Shown here in pieces: positions 48,901 through 60,708 of a DNA stretch of 64,000 bases; position 1 is the first letter of the stretch, and each line of letters starts with the position of its first letter. Made by a program: the position numbers and the translations under genes. The stretch is from Balanoglossus misakiensis (taxonomy: Eukaryota > Hemichordata), in NCBI GenBank assembly GCA_040954595.2, contig CM082598.2, positions 2,604,001 to 2,668,000 of the forward strand, read 5' to 3'. The notes under the pieces were generated by a model that saw only the letters and a list, made by a program, of their open reading frames with translations, was not told the DNA's origin and ran no database searches.

Positions 48901-51721
48901 TAACAGGACGTTAATGACTGGTACCAATTAGACTACAATGTCTCTTTCATGCTCATAGCAACTTAACCCTAATGCTACTGGGTGTCATACCTGTTTAGAG
49001 AGTGTCAAGTCCCTTAAAATATGTATGTGACATTTTTCTTGTTAAACGTATTTTGACTGTCTTGGCATGGCTCTCATACGTACTTAGACACACTTGGCAG
49101 TTTGAACCCCCAGTAAAATGTATAGGCCCTACTGAGTAACACGCACTTGGCAGCCTAACAGGCCTGGGAGCCAGGATTCTAGGCACCCTGGAAATCAAAC
49201 CAGTTTCAACCGACTTGGCAGCATAATGAAAAATCCATCCCCCTTTTTTCCTCTGTAGAGGTCCACCTTTACCATAGAAATAATTGACTTGAACTGAACC
49301 ATAGTGGTAAAAGCGTTAAACTGACCTTTTTCAACTCTTCCAGTTCTGCAGTTAACTTCTTGACGGTGGCTTTGGCGTGTGCTTTGGCTTTCAGCGCTTT
49401 GGTCTCGGCGTCTTTCAGTGCTTTGCTCTTCTCTTTGATGACTTGGCCGTTCTTCTCCACCTGGCTTCGTAGCTCTGCCAGGATTTGCGACTGCTCCTGG
49501 TGTTGGGTCTGTGAGGCGCTGTCCCTTTCTTCCTGATCCGATCTCGCCTGGCTGAGCGCTTGTCGGGTTTTCTCCAGCTCCGCTTCCAGATGCCGGCAGC
49601 TTTCTTCCAGAGTCTCGCTCTTCCTTGTCGCCTCTTCCGTCGTCGATTCGTACTCGGAGACGGCGCTCCGCAAGGTGTCCACGGCAGCAGATTTCTCACT
49701 CAGCTCAGTTTCGTACTTCTCTTTCATCCCCGCGATCTCCGTCCTCCATTCCTCCTCTTTAGAAGCGAACGCCTCCTGCCATTGTCTGGCCTGATCAGCG
49801 GCAATCTGAAACTTCTCAGTCAGTGACCTCACGGCCGACCCTTGCTCCAAAACCAGCCTCTCCTTATCCCCAATCTCCTTCTGCAGCATCTCGATGACCT
49901 TGAACTTCCCGTTCAAAATCTCCTCCTTCTCTTGTAGTTTCAACTTCAAGGTTTTCACCGCTTCTTCCTGGGCGCTGGAGTCTGTCCTCCCAGCGAAGTT
50001 CAGCAGTTCCTTTTCGTGCTCGGCTAAAATCAATTTGATTTTCTCCTCCCTGTTTCTCAGCATCAGTTCCGTCTCAAACAGCTTCTCTTTGTAATAATTA
50101 TCCACTTCCTGTAACCTCTGTTGATAATCCTCCTGTTCTTTATACAGCTGTGTCTCTCTCACGGACAACTGTTCTTGAACTTGACTGTGTTCCTCTTCCC
50201 CGATTTCCACCCGGTGGCTCAGTTTCTCCAAGGCAGCGGTTTGCACCGAGATGGTTTGGTCCTTCTGTCCCAGTTCACCCTGCAGCACCTGTAGACACAG
50301 CCAACAAGTCCCTCATTACAAACCCTGTGGTCCCTATTCTCCTTATGGAATAGTCAGAAAATCATTTGCATAAGACTTCTTTACATCTGGTACAACAACT
50401 ACAATATCGCTGAGACAATTATAATATCTACCAACATACAGACTGCAATCAAAAGCATAATTCATGATCAAGAAAGGATAACAAAAACACCATGGTTAGT
50501 TCTGAATAAGATATTGTGTTAATTTAAAATAAAACAAACTGACAATTTATGTAATATGACCTTTGACACTCATCTATAACCTTTAACCTCTTAGGAGTTG
50601 ACTATGACAGAAATCTGACAAGCATGTTATGAGTGCAACTTGACAGCAAAGCAGCAAACACTAGCAACAGATGCATGCATGCCATGCAGACTTATTATTC
50701 CATGCAATTGGAGATTATAAGATAAATAGGTAAGAGATAAAAATAATCTAAAATGACAGACAGCTTCAATTCAACATCCCTGAAAGTCACAAATCCTGAA
50801 GTCCCAGCCAATCAAATTTCATGTGAGGTGCTCGGTCGAGATTGATTTGCTCTGGTTATTAAAAAGTGAACTGTGATTGGCTCTGTCGTGGATGACACGA
50901 CACGACCTCTTGAGTACCAGGATGTGTGACCTTTAAGGGGAGAGAGGTGACTCCGAATCTCACCACTCTTACCTTGATCACTTTATCTCTACCTTCGATC
51001 ACCTCATTTTTATCTTTGACGTGATCTCGCAGCTCGGTTATCTGCTGATCTTTCTCAATCAGTTTATTGTTCAAATCTACCACCATCTTGTCCTTATACA
51101 CCATCTGTGCGTACATTTCCTGGATTTTGCTCGATTCGGCTTCTATCTGTTCCTATGGCGACACACGTGCAGGTGATTACAAAACAAGCATGCTACAGCA
51201 CATGGACATTTCCAACAGTGTGGCCTTAACCCTTTCACCACAATGGTTCACCCCAAACCCATTGTATTCTATGGTAGGGTTGGACCTCAATAGAAGGAAC
51301 TGGGGTGACAGTTATCCAGTACTGAAGATGGAAATGTCCATGTGATGTCTTAGTAATTTTTGCACATTTTTGTGATGTTCGAAGCTGATGAAACCTGCTC
51401 CTGTAAAAGTAAAATTTTACCAACACCAGTAAAATTCACATGAATGAATTCCCTCTATGCAGGTACGACTAGCCAAGTTGTATGCCCAATACCCATCACT
51501 TATCTGTTGAATAGTAAATACCAAAATTCCCACATGCAATATTTATATGCAATTTAAATTTGCATGCGGCAGTCAGATGCATGTCCAGGTCTTCAGAGAT
51601 ACAAATAACATATGCGTTGTTACATTTGTTATGTGTTACTGAAGCAATGGTTAGATTAATCATGGACATCATCATCATTATCAATCATCAATCATCATCA
51701 TCATCATCATCACCACAGCCG

Positions 51722-51761
<40 letters not shown>

Positions 51762-52814
51762 ATAATTTTACCTCAGTAACAGTCGCCCCACCACTACGCA
51801 TTGCTTCAATGATGGCTTCCCGTTTCTCGATAACTTTTCCCTTTTCCATCAGCTCTCCCATCATCTGCCTTTCCTTCTGTTGCAATTCCTCCACCAATTT
51901 TTCCTGTTCTTTCAGTTTATCCTCTATCTCCTTCACCTGGTTATCCCTCGCCAACACCACATCCTTCATTTCCTTTTCCAGTTTTTTGATCGTCTTATTC
52001 TTCTCTTTGATTGTGTTTTCTCTGTCTTCTAGTTTTTTCTTCACAACAACTAATTTCCCTCGGGTCGGTGAATCGTGGTGTTTTTCTTCACTGGCCTAAA
52101 AAAAAGAAATCTTTGAATTTAGTCTATGTTTATAATTTACAAAATGTACAAAAATGTGAATTTGACCATATTTTCCTTACCTCACCCTGACCAACTGGTT
52201 TGTCTTTCCTGAACTCTTCCAGCTGAGAAGTCAACGATGATATCTTGGCCTTAGCTTGTAACTTGAACTTGGAAAATTTGGCATTGCTGTCCTGGAAGAA
52301 GTTAACAGGTAAAAATAACCCTGTCAGTATCACAAGACTTCATATATATATTTGAAATACAAATGATAAGAGAAGGGATTGGTTTGCTGCATTTATGACT
52401 GAAATACCTCAAGTGCCTTTTCCTTTTTCCTGAGTTCCTGGTCTTTCTCTCTGACCATATCCTTCAGCTGGTTCAACAGCTGCTTTTCTTGCTCTATTTC
52501 TTCTGTGTCGGCAGCCGACATAAAACTGGCATCATCCATACTGCTGTCCAAAGTCTGCACAGGAAAAAATAATAATGATAATAATCTTCTTACAAAAGTC
52601 AGAAGAAATACACATATCGTACTCCACGTGAAATGATTAAACTGTGTTGGAGGAATAAACAACCATAGATCTTCAATAACAGTAGTTTTATTTGCATCTG
52701 TGTATCTGTGAATACAGACAGACTGCTTACCTTGTCAGCCATTTCCCCGCCAGGACTTTCCCCTGACCCGGTCCCTTGCACCCCTTGAGCAAAACTGGAA
52801 ATTCTTCCCCACAT
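33944..52814 (-). CDS. GOLGB1: Giantin, tail-anchored Golgi coiled-coil tether
   Basis: Giantin is a Golgi-membrane golgin that tethers COPI vesicles. Twenty coding exons join in frame, 12,855 nt, 4,284 aa (human about 3,259): 52814-52731, 52554-52408, 52291-52181, 52095-51772, 51152-50973, 50288-49326, 48890-48773, 48560-48430, 48109-47924, 47319-47169, 46756-46581, 46325-46182, 45900-36587, 36271-36085, 35968-35772, 35615-35558, 35360-35328, 34662-34476, 34271-34217, 34052-33944. Three landmarks match human giantin as I recall it: LLNQLKDMVREKDQELRKKE near the N-terminus; KFKLQAKAKISSLTSQLEE (human KLHAKAKLTSL); and a C-terminal anchor MLLYFLVVHVVLFVLFM ending NC (human IYFLMIHVLLILCF). Nearly everything between is heptad-repeat coiled coil rich in Glu, Gln, Leu and Lys. 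Exon 13 alone is 9,314 nt. Residues just before the anchor (PPRPPSKEFLL) break the coil. GOLGA4 and GCC-type golgins are excluded because there is no GRIP domain and a membrane anchor is present. Confidence 0.93.
34727..34762. repeat. Short shared repeat C, copy 1
   Basis: ATGTTTAAAGTGAAGGGGTC and GTCACACCGCGT match 48169-48205 with about three differences. It lies in a giantin intron. Confidence 0.5.
36468..36556. repeat. CA microsatellite
   Basis: CACACA tracts interrupted by TACA and GCATA units, in the giantin intron just after the giant exon. Confidence 0.9.
40250..40710 (-). repeat. Three-copy internal repeat in giantin coiled coil
   Basis: Within exon 13, the block LQEKLDASGKYIQQLQEE recurs as MQEDLEASGKIIKQLQEE, LQEKLDASGKYIQQLQEE and LQEKLDSSGRYIQQLEEE at about 50- and 63-residue spacing. 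This is local duplication within the coiled-coil rod. Confidence 0.8.
46375..46530. mobile_element. Half MITE (copy 4)
   Basis: Starts TTAAAGGGACAAAGTCTGTC and keeps the left arm through GTGGATATATAGTGAATCAA, ACCACACACAACTTCTATCC and ATGAGAGTAAAAA. The second arm is absent. It lies in a giantin intron. Confidence 0.85.
46865..47150. repeat. TGTAC/TGTGC/TGAGC pentanucleotide array
   Basis: About 285 bases of 5-bp units in a giantin intron. The three unit types are arranged in blocks: GAGCTGTACTATACTGTGC recurs at about 46922, 46977, 47042 and 47097, so the array has a higher-order period of 55-65 bases. Confidence 0.95.
48169..48205. repeat. Short shared repeat C, copy 2
   Basis: ATGTTTAAAGGGAAGGGGTC and GTCGCACCGCGT match 34727-34762. 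It lies in a different giantin intron. Confidence 0.5.
49057..49229. repeat. Dispersed repeat family A, copy 2
   Basis: Contains CTTGGCATGGCTCTC, TATAGGCCCTACTGA, CTTGGCAGCCTAACAGGCCT, GGGAGCCAGGATTCTAGG and AATCAAACCAGTTTCAACC. It is nearly identical to 63624-63803 over its second half and lies in a giantin intron. Confidence 0.85.
49234..49320. repeat. Dispersed repeat family B, copy 2
   Basis: CCTCTGTAGAGGTCCACC to GTGGTAAAAGCGTTAAA, related to 16411-16496. It ends five bases before the donor of giantin coding exon 6 (minus strand) and abuts a copy of family A. Confidence 0.65.
51225..51310. repeat. Dispersed repeat family B, copy 3 (inverted)
   Basis: The reverse complement reads CCCCAGTTCCTTCTATTGAG, GTCCAACCCTACCATAGAA, CAATGGGTTTGGGGTGAACC, GGTGAAAGGGTTAA. 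It matches copy 1 closely and lies in a giantin intron. Confidence 0.7.
51685..51760. repeat. ATC trinucleotide microsatellite
   Basis: ATC (GAT on the minus strand) repeated more than twenty times with one interruption, starting about ten bases after the donor of giantin coding exon 4. Read through, it would encode poly-Asp, but the splice donor excludes it. Confidence 0.9.
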
Positions 52815-53740
52815 TGCTGTCTACTAAAAATCATGAAAAAATAATAATCATAAAAAGTTAGCCCAGAGCTGGCATTGTTGAAAACATACTTCTGTACTGT
52901 ACCCCAGGGATAATAGGAAGTGAAAGTAAAAATAACAAAAGTCATTTCATAAAGTGATAATTATGTGCCCTTGTGTTATGCAATACCAACAATGTTGTTA
53001 ATGTTCTGAAACACATTATTAGCATCATCATTTAATCACATTCTAATTGTGTATCATAATGCAGATACATCAATTATGTTAAAAAATATGCAAAGCTGAG
53101 ATTTATATAGATAACAGCTGCTATAGTTCGTTTCTAGCGAAAATAAATGACAGTAGAGCCTGTGACTAAGTAAATGAATAACAAAATTAAACTCCGGGCT
53201 TTGATTGCTGGGTAGTTTCGAAATTCTCTTTTACGAGCTCACTCATAAGAGTCATATCTTTTAATTTTAATGTAAACATTGTACCAATCAATGTACGTTT
53301 CTGTAGTAGAACTAGAGTTGGTACCCCCCCCCCCCCCCAGGGCGTACGTATATCTAAGGTCATTCCGAACCAACTAAGTACAGAATGTGAAAAACACCCA
53401 CGGGCACCCGAAATCTCGGTCAGATCGCATATACACAAACAAGCACACGAACGTGGCAAGCTTTCGATTTCTGGCAATAAACCCAAGGCAGTCCACACTG
53501 CCAACACTCAAAACAGTGGGTAGGGAGGGACATCGACTCGTCGTGCTAGATCGCAGGGCAGAAACATTGATTCACCATCTTACCTAGTGAGATTATTGCA
53601 ACTTTACAACCTGTATATCCCCTGCAATCCTAGGTCTTCATGGTCCATGCGATCAGTGGTAGTCAGATTTTTTTCCGGAGCTTGCGAAACTATTATTGCT
53701 GCAGTAACAGCTGTACCTGTTCCGCCATATTGGAAACGTC
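52815..53740 (-). promoter_or_regulatory. Giantin 5' intron, 5' UTR exon and promoter region
   Basis: An acceptor (TTTTTAG or AGTAGACAG) directly precedes the giantin ATG, so the 5' UTR is split. A strong donor TAG|GTAAGA on the minus strand at 53584/53583 marks the likely upstream exon. TCCGCCATATTGG at 53721-53733 is a YY1-type motif near the expected transcription start. A run of 15 C lies at 53324-53338 within the intron. Confidence 0.5.
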
Positions 53741-53929
53741 ACCACTACTTGTGAACTGTAGATGGCGCTAGCCGTGACCTCAGATTGACCTCAAAACGTA
53801 CACACGACCTCTATCTGATTCTTTTGTTTTCAGAAAACTTTTATGCATACGATATGTCTGGATATCTTATAAATGTGAGAAGGGAGAAGAAAACAAACGA
53901 AAGTGTATTTTTATTTTATTTCTTTAAGT

Positions 53930-53935
53930 TTTATT
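53930..53935 (-). terminator. Candidate AATAAA signal of the HPGD-like gene
   Basis: One of three TTTATT strings (AATAAA on minus) between 53910 and 53935, about 240 bases after the stop codon at 54169. Confidence 0.4.
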
Positions 53936-54130
53936 TGTATAGAGTACCCAACAGGAAAAGTCTTAACAAAATTAGCACAACACATTATACTATTCTCGAC
54001 TATTTGGTGCTGTATGTGATTTCGACAAAAATTGTCGATAAAAGCACCTTTCAAATGAAGCTCGGTATACTTATATTAAGGGTTCTAAGCCTTTAACTGA
54101 TGGCTATTTTTCGGTATTTTTTCTTGTGTA

Positions 54131-54152
54131 TTAAAGGGACAAAGTCTCTCTC
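54131..54152. mobile_element. Solo MITE terminus (copy 5)
   Basis: TTAAAGGGACAAAGTCTCTC matches the family end, but similarity stops after about 22 bases. It lies in the 3' UTR of the HPGD-like gene, 17 bases from the stop codon. Confidence 0.7.
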
Positions 54153-54168
54153 ACACTGTCAGTCTAAT

Positions 54169-57100
54169 TTATGGATCAATGAATGGGATTTCTGCGATGG
54201 TTAGGGGAACACCGCCTCCTATCAAGCAGGCTGTACCACTGTAACTTTCATCCTCGATCATCTTGATCACAGCATCGCCAACAACTTCAGGTCTGTAAGT
54301 GAGAGAGAGAAGGGCCGGGGATCATTAGAACATGTACACGACTATCTCAAGTACATGTAACACCAAATCATGGAGTAACATAACTTAACGTGAAAACTGA
54401 GCATGACGAAAGTCTATTTTTTAAGTATTTGTGCCAGGCATATTTCGACTCGTGAACTCGTGAAACTGTTTTCCTCTATCTCTTAGCGAAAAACAAACCA
54501 CGGACATGTACTGATGAAATGTCTGAAAACACTTACTCGATGACAGGCGCGCTTTCTAATTCTTCTTTCAGTTCTTTCTTGTATCGGTTGGCTTCTGTTG
54601 GATACGTTTTCCTTGCGGTGATTGTGTTCACCAACCCTGGACATATTGCGGCTACACGTAACTTGTTTTCTATCACTCTGGGTTCGTTCTGTGGGGAGGC
54701 AGATATTAACATAATCAATGCTTGTGTACAGAACAACACTCACACGAATGCAAACGTGCTTCTGATATGCGCGCCACCATATCGACAAAATATTCGAAGT
54801 AAAAGATTCTTGTTGGAACACTTACTGCTACGCTCCTTGTGAAGCCCACAATACCATGCATCGTTGCGGAGTACACAGGCAGGAGATTGTTTGGAAAAAT
54901 GCCTGCACAAGGAAAATAAATGCAAAGGGTTAAGCAGGTGGTTTTCTTCAGTAGATGATACGACCAGGAGTATTCATATACTATCGGACATCGTGTCAGT
55001 TAAACTTTTAGCGAGGTAACTATACAGCCATTGGCTTATGCAAAGATAAATGTGTTTCCATTATAATACGTCATCGATCATTCCAGGTACATACATACCC
55101 GTGAACGATGACGTGTTGATGACAACGCCACCACTGCCTCCACTTTTGGTCCCCATGTAATCAACTGCAAGGAAAGTGCTGGTGATGACGCCAGTCTACA
55201 GAGAGAGAAAACGAGAGAACCCCCTTAACACGTGTCCGTCAGTGACAACAACCATAGACAACATACCAGCGCTATTCACATACACCATTTTCACATTTCG
55301 CTTCCTGCCTCTTTTCCTTTGCCAAATTTCCCCCGAACAATCATTTTTTCCCTGGTTTTACCAGTCTGTAATGGAAAAAAGTTCTTGTTTATCTGTCACC
55401 CAATTGCACTTACCAGATTGACGCCAATCATTTCTTGATAGTGCTGTTCATTAACAATCCCAGCGTTGTTACTAACTATGTCGATGTGCCCAAAAGTGTC
55501 TTTGGTCTTCTTATAGGCAGCTGTAATCATTTGGAAGGAAAACAATCATAAACACATATATTGGTATATAGCCATACTCTAGGGCCTACATCTTGTATAC
55601 TTCCGAATCGGCAAATTGTTCATAGTCATTAGTGGCTGCTCGTTCGATCGATCAATTAATCAGTTCGGTTTAAAGGCAAAGTCGCTTGCTTTGACAGTTC
55701 GAACTCGTTTTACATTATTTGCTTTGGTTTCCACACTTTGATAACATTTCTGTTTCATTCATATCCGCATCAATTAAAGGGTTTGATTGATAAGGTTGCC
55801 AGTTTGACCGCGCATGCGTTCCTTGAGGTGTTGAACTGAAATCCCACCTTCCAGTTGTGACCTTGACCCAGTATCACATTCAATGAATATCGCTTTATCT
55901 TTGCCATATTTCTTGTTCAAATCGCCCACTGCTAATTCACCATTGTCGACGTCAATATCAACTATAGCAACACCCTGAAAATTAAACAAATATTGCTTTA
56001 TATATGTAGGGCCTACAGTACATAACTGACAGTTGTCCGAATGGTATTGTTAATAGCTGCGATCGGCCGCGTTTAAATATAACTTTGACAGCTGACAGAA
56101 AGATACATATTTAATACGCGGGTATCGATCAACCCTTTCCGTACGTCAATAGCCTCTTGCGAGATCTAGAACGAGAGTGGACTTGACATATATTTGGGTT
56201 TCTGTGACAAGCGCGTGCCCCGAAAAACCACAATTGTAATTGGGTGGTGAGGTCGGGAATAAGTGCACGCGTATCGCACGATCGCGCTGGCGCTGACCCG
56301 AAAATACTTATTCGCATTTCGCATAATACTGTCATTAATGTCAACGTCATTCTTAGTATATTCATGAGTACACTTCTCGGTTGAAAAAAGGTACGGACAC
56401 CATCTTGGGTAGAGTCATTAAACATTTTAGGCAACCTGTTATATGATTCGCCCGCGTTCTGGATAAAATTGGAGTATCCGACATCTTCACACATCTATAA
56501 CTATTTTTATCGTGCGAATTCGTTTTATAATACATTATTTAGCTCACAATATTCTGGGGAAATATACGTAAGCTAATAAGATGTATTTCCGCGAAATAAA
56601 AATATCACAACCAACCAACATGCAGTAAGGTTTATTCCCCCCAAGGTCCAACCACAGTCTCTGTGGTCCAACCCAAATAACAAACGTATTGGCCCTAGAA
56701 ATACCACTGGCATACATGTATATGAAAACAAGTAGCTCTAACCCAGATATTATGTATGTAACGCGGTCGGTTGATATGTATAATGCATAAGTGGCTTTTT
56801 TTTTTATCACTGAGTATATACAACCCTGTCTGATTTTATTGAAGATGTGTAAACACTTTGTCGTGATGAATTCATTGCATTGAGGCTTAAGTGTCCTTGA
56901 TGTCTGTAAACCAACATACGTTGTAAAGCAAGTTATATATGAAGGCAATTTTATATAGAGAGATCATGTTGGAGAAATATACCCGAAGCAGACCGTTAAT
57001 AATTGGCAACCAGGTTGGAGTTTCAATGCGTGGGTTAAAGCGCCAACGCTGTCTTGTATTAAAAACTGGCGTGCAGCAAAAATGTTGTGGTGACGTGACC

Positions 57101-57510
57101 CTTCCCTGTTGTGTTGGAAATGAAAATGTTAAATGGAAACTGAACTGAGGCGCTGACCTTCTGGGTTGAAATGTCACAGGAAGAATACTGTAATGAGAGA
57201 ATTCTCGAACTCATGAAGCCAAAATACATCGTTCATCTCAAAGTACGTATCTATACTAATCTGCTGAACTTGAAAATTTGAACGGTTCTCGTGCAGATGT
57301 CACGTACGTGGTTACGCCTGCGCTTATTAAAGTGTTCCCACACACACTCACGCAAACCTGTTTCATGAACAACAATGACGTCAAATTAAAAGCAAAGGAA
57401 ACACACTCTACCTGGACACCTTTTTCCAGTAGTTTTTCTGTGATTGCGAGTCCTATGCTGCGCGGTGCTGCAGCGCCAGTCACCAGGGCTATTTTCCCAG
57501 AGAAGTCCAT
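54169..57510 (-). CDS. HPGD-like short-chain dehydrogenase, catalytic Lys absent
   Basis: A classical-size SDR most like 15-hydroxyprostaglandin dehydrogenase, a cytosolic NAD-dependent enzyme that inactivates prostaglandins. Seven coding exons, 783 nt, 260 aa (HPGD 266): 57510-57412, 55974-55848, 55520-55414, 55195-55099, 54902-54826, 54688-54537, 54292-54169. Visible landmarks: Rossmann start KIALVTGAAAPRSIG (residues 6-20), NNAG at 93-96, catalytic-region Ser 140-141 in INTSSFTG, Tyr154 in PVYSATMHG, and AICPGLVNT. Two departures stand out. The glycine motif is GAAAPRSIG rather than GxxxGxG. The YxxxK lysine is Met158 (ATG in place of AAG or AAA). Other family positions are kept, so the gene looks intact, but activity as a normal SDR is doubtful. 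Alternatives are a non-catalytic paralogue, an enzyme with a shifted mechanism, or a sequence error. It lies upstream of giantin on the same strand. Confidence 0.88.
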
Positions 57511-59834
57511 CACTCCTGCGTGCGTGCGAACCAGTCAGTGTACGTAGTTTGAGGGCTGGGTCAGTGAGTGTGCTACACTTTCTGAATGAGCAAACACAGG
57601 GCAAGTAGGCTACCCCAGTAAGAGTACCGTCGCTCAAGGCCACTTAGTATACACGGGCCCTCTGCCGCATAAATTAATCCTCAGAAACCCGAGACTGTGG
57701 TTCCCTGCAGTCGCATATGACAGAATCACAATTCTGCTTTAATTACCCTATACATTATAGCTTCAGTAATCCCGGTGATAACATTTACTGGTCGTTTTAT
57801 TTTCCAGCAACATCCCAAGGCACAGACTAGCTCTGGGACGAGTCTGGCAATGACTTGAATAAGATGTGACCTCGGAGACAGAATTTATTGTCCAGAGAGA
57901 CCTGTACCCTTTCTTGTATCTCATAATACGTTTTTTCTGTTTCCACGAGCATCTACCTTTTGAAAACGATTCCCAACACCATGAAGAGCGATAGGCGGCG
58001 CTGTACATACAGGACATATGTTCACTAACTCTTCATGTGAAAAATTCTGTCAGAATGCGGGGCCTGCAGTCCGAGAGCAACACGTTTTAATAGACACGAT
58101 TTGTCTGTACATTGCAGAGCCAATAGATCGTAATATTTCAATTGAGAATTGTACAAATTCCTTTCACTCCTCATTGTGAAATTAAGTCCAATTTATTGCG
58201 ATTTTAACTCATGCAAATGTGCAAGCAAGGTATCGCTCCCTAAAGTTATATAAAGGACGTTTGCTTTATCAAAATGGTCGATTTTTAACGCAAAGATATT
58301 GTCTGAAGTGCAGCTATGTCCTGCCATGGAGGTTTTAGGTAGACCATCTCCCTTCTACCACCATGCCTAACACACAAACCAAGGCAAAACCTCAAACTAC
58401 TATACAGGACTGCACTGAGCAAGCACACACCATGCACAACGTACGATCGAACGATTTTGTGCTTCGCATACCGCACGGTGCAGTGCATGTTTATTAGGCT
58501 GCATTTATCCCCGAGTTGCTAGATGCCCTTTTGCTGTAAGTCCGTAGTCTACCACTTCCATTGTGACCTTGATCAAACCACATGGAGGTGTATGATCTGC
58601 GGCGTTCGGAACATACAATGATTCACGGTCGGAATGTCCACCCTCGTCAAAAAAGGAGAACAGAAATCGCCGTAACCCAACGAACCACATAAAATCAAAA
58701 GAAAATAACAGTAGCAGTAATTAGCTTCGTGTTCTAAGCAGATGGGAGCGCAGGCGGGCGACAAAAGCGATGCGTTCCACAAATATAATCAAGCACCCTC
58801 CCAAATCTTTAAATGTGTGAGAAATGACCTTTGACCCTTGACCTCAAAACTAGGTTGCCTTTCTCGCCACCAAGCGACGGGAAATGGAAAATTTTTCGTT
58901 AGGTGCAGTCTGCAATATGGCTGATGTACCTCTGATTGGAAAATGGCTATGTCTTGAAAATACCGGGTCGTTTGCCCACTAAATTGAGTGTGAAAGGTAC
59001 GTATTCATCTATCAGAATTTTCTCAGTTTGCCAGAGACTGGAATCGGTCGCTCGATATTTTAAACAGCTCTCCGAGAAGTCTTCCCTCACAGACCTGTAA
59101 TATTGCTCGGTTTATAGAAACGTCGTTCTTTTTGACATAACGTTAAAACAGTACAAATCGACCCTCCGATAGAAGGGAGAAAAATGCTAATTGTAATATC
59201 TGTGGGCACGACTGGTACGTGGGCGTTGGTTTATTGAATGGACCCGCTGTTTGGAAAAATACGGTCATTTTAAAACGGAGGGACGGCCCCTTGTGTTTCG
59301 TATCGACGCAGGATCTTTCCCCCACTCGGAGCGATGATCACTTTACAAAACTTAGCGTGGGCTGAAAATTAAATGTCACCGTAATACCGTAGGTCATTTT
59401 GCCATGCTTCTACTGATTTGGGCCGGCTTGATCTCGTTTAGAAATCTTGAAAAAAGCGCTATCTTATAATCCATCTACCTGCCCGCATCTTATCTGTCGT
59501 TTATATCGTTGGCCAAGAACGCCAGCTGTTTATATTACATGTACGTATATGATGTACATACAAGTATAAGCAGGGGCAGTGATTACGTAATAATTAATTA
59601 ATAATTCGCCCACTTCTTCAGTGTGTCAGATCACATTGTACGGGAGGAGGTCCAGGTGGACTATTCCTTCTGTTCTGCCCATGGTTGTCATGGATACAGT
59701 CCACTGTACTGCTACATTTGATAGTACAGTGAACTCTGTATTGAGGACAACTTCGGGAACAGAAAAAACAAACAAAAAAACTACTTAATAGAGCGATGTC
59801 CTTAAAGGTTATATTCTATTCAAATTGTAACTTT

Positions 59835-59985
59835 TAGGTTAGTGTAGGTTAGTGTAGTGTAGTTTAGGTTAGTGTAGTATAGTGTAGTGTACTAGAATAG
59901 TATAGTGAAGTGTACTAGTGTAGTGTAGGTTAATGTAGTGTACTGCTGTGTAGTGTAGTGTACTAGTGTAGTGTTTTTCAGTTCA
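59835..59985. repeat. TAGTGTAG-type minisatellite
   Basis: Irregular tandem units of GTAGTGTAG, GTAGGTTAGT and GTACTAGT. No single clean period is visible. Confidence 0.85.
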
Positions 59986-60708
59986 CTTTGGTTAGTATTA
60001 ATACAGGTCATGCAGGAGAGATGATTTTTTTGACATTTGACATTTGTATTTGAACACTTGCGCAGTTTTGGGGAAAAAACCCTGAAGACCTATTTATTTC
60101 TGGCAGATGGCCTCATTACAGTACATTTCTTTTATTCCATATCTATTAAAAATAAAGATGTTTGCTTTATCACTGTACTCCATATTTGGGGAGAAATTTC
60201 TTACTTTTTAAAAGAAATTTCATATTGAAATTTGCCGTGTTGGCGTTTCCGTGACCTTATTTGGTCGTTGCCCTAATTACATAGATATGCGGTGCAATGA
60301 TTTTTGCAGGTGGGTGCTTTTTCAGGCTAATCAATGATGGGTTTGTCAATCAGGGAAGAGGTGAAATAAGCAGTACAGATTAAAAACACGTATGTGTGTA
60401 CCTCTGTATTTATCATTTTATTTCTTTTGTCTCTTTTGAAGGTGAGGAAGAGGTATCTTTTCAAAAGGAAGTCCGTGATTGGACATGAAAGGTATGGTAA
60501 TCTAAGATTTGTCTTTTCATATACAATGTACTGTAAGACAGGAAATTTTCGCGATATTAAAAGAGGCAACTATTACACAACGAATAATTTTTGTGGTATT
60601 GTATTTCACCTACCCTATTTTTGAAAACCATGTAATCGGAACAGCACATATTTTTTTAGTCGGCCTTATGAGATACTGTCGGATCAGATGTGGTATAAAG
60701 CACATATT

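Noticed and set aside
51688-51771. Poly-aspartate extension of giantin exon 4
   Set aside because: A good donor at 51771/51770 and correct phase with the next exon remove it. It is an ATC microsatellite.
33944-52814. Identification as GOLGA4, CENPF or a myosin-like rod
   Set aside because: No GRIP, kinetochore or motor domain. The C-terminal tail anchor and the AKAKISSL block fit giantin.
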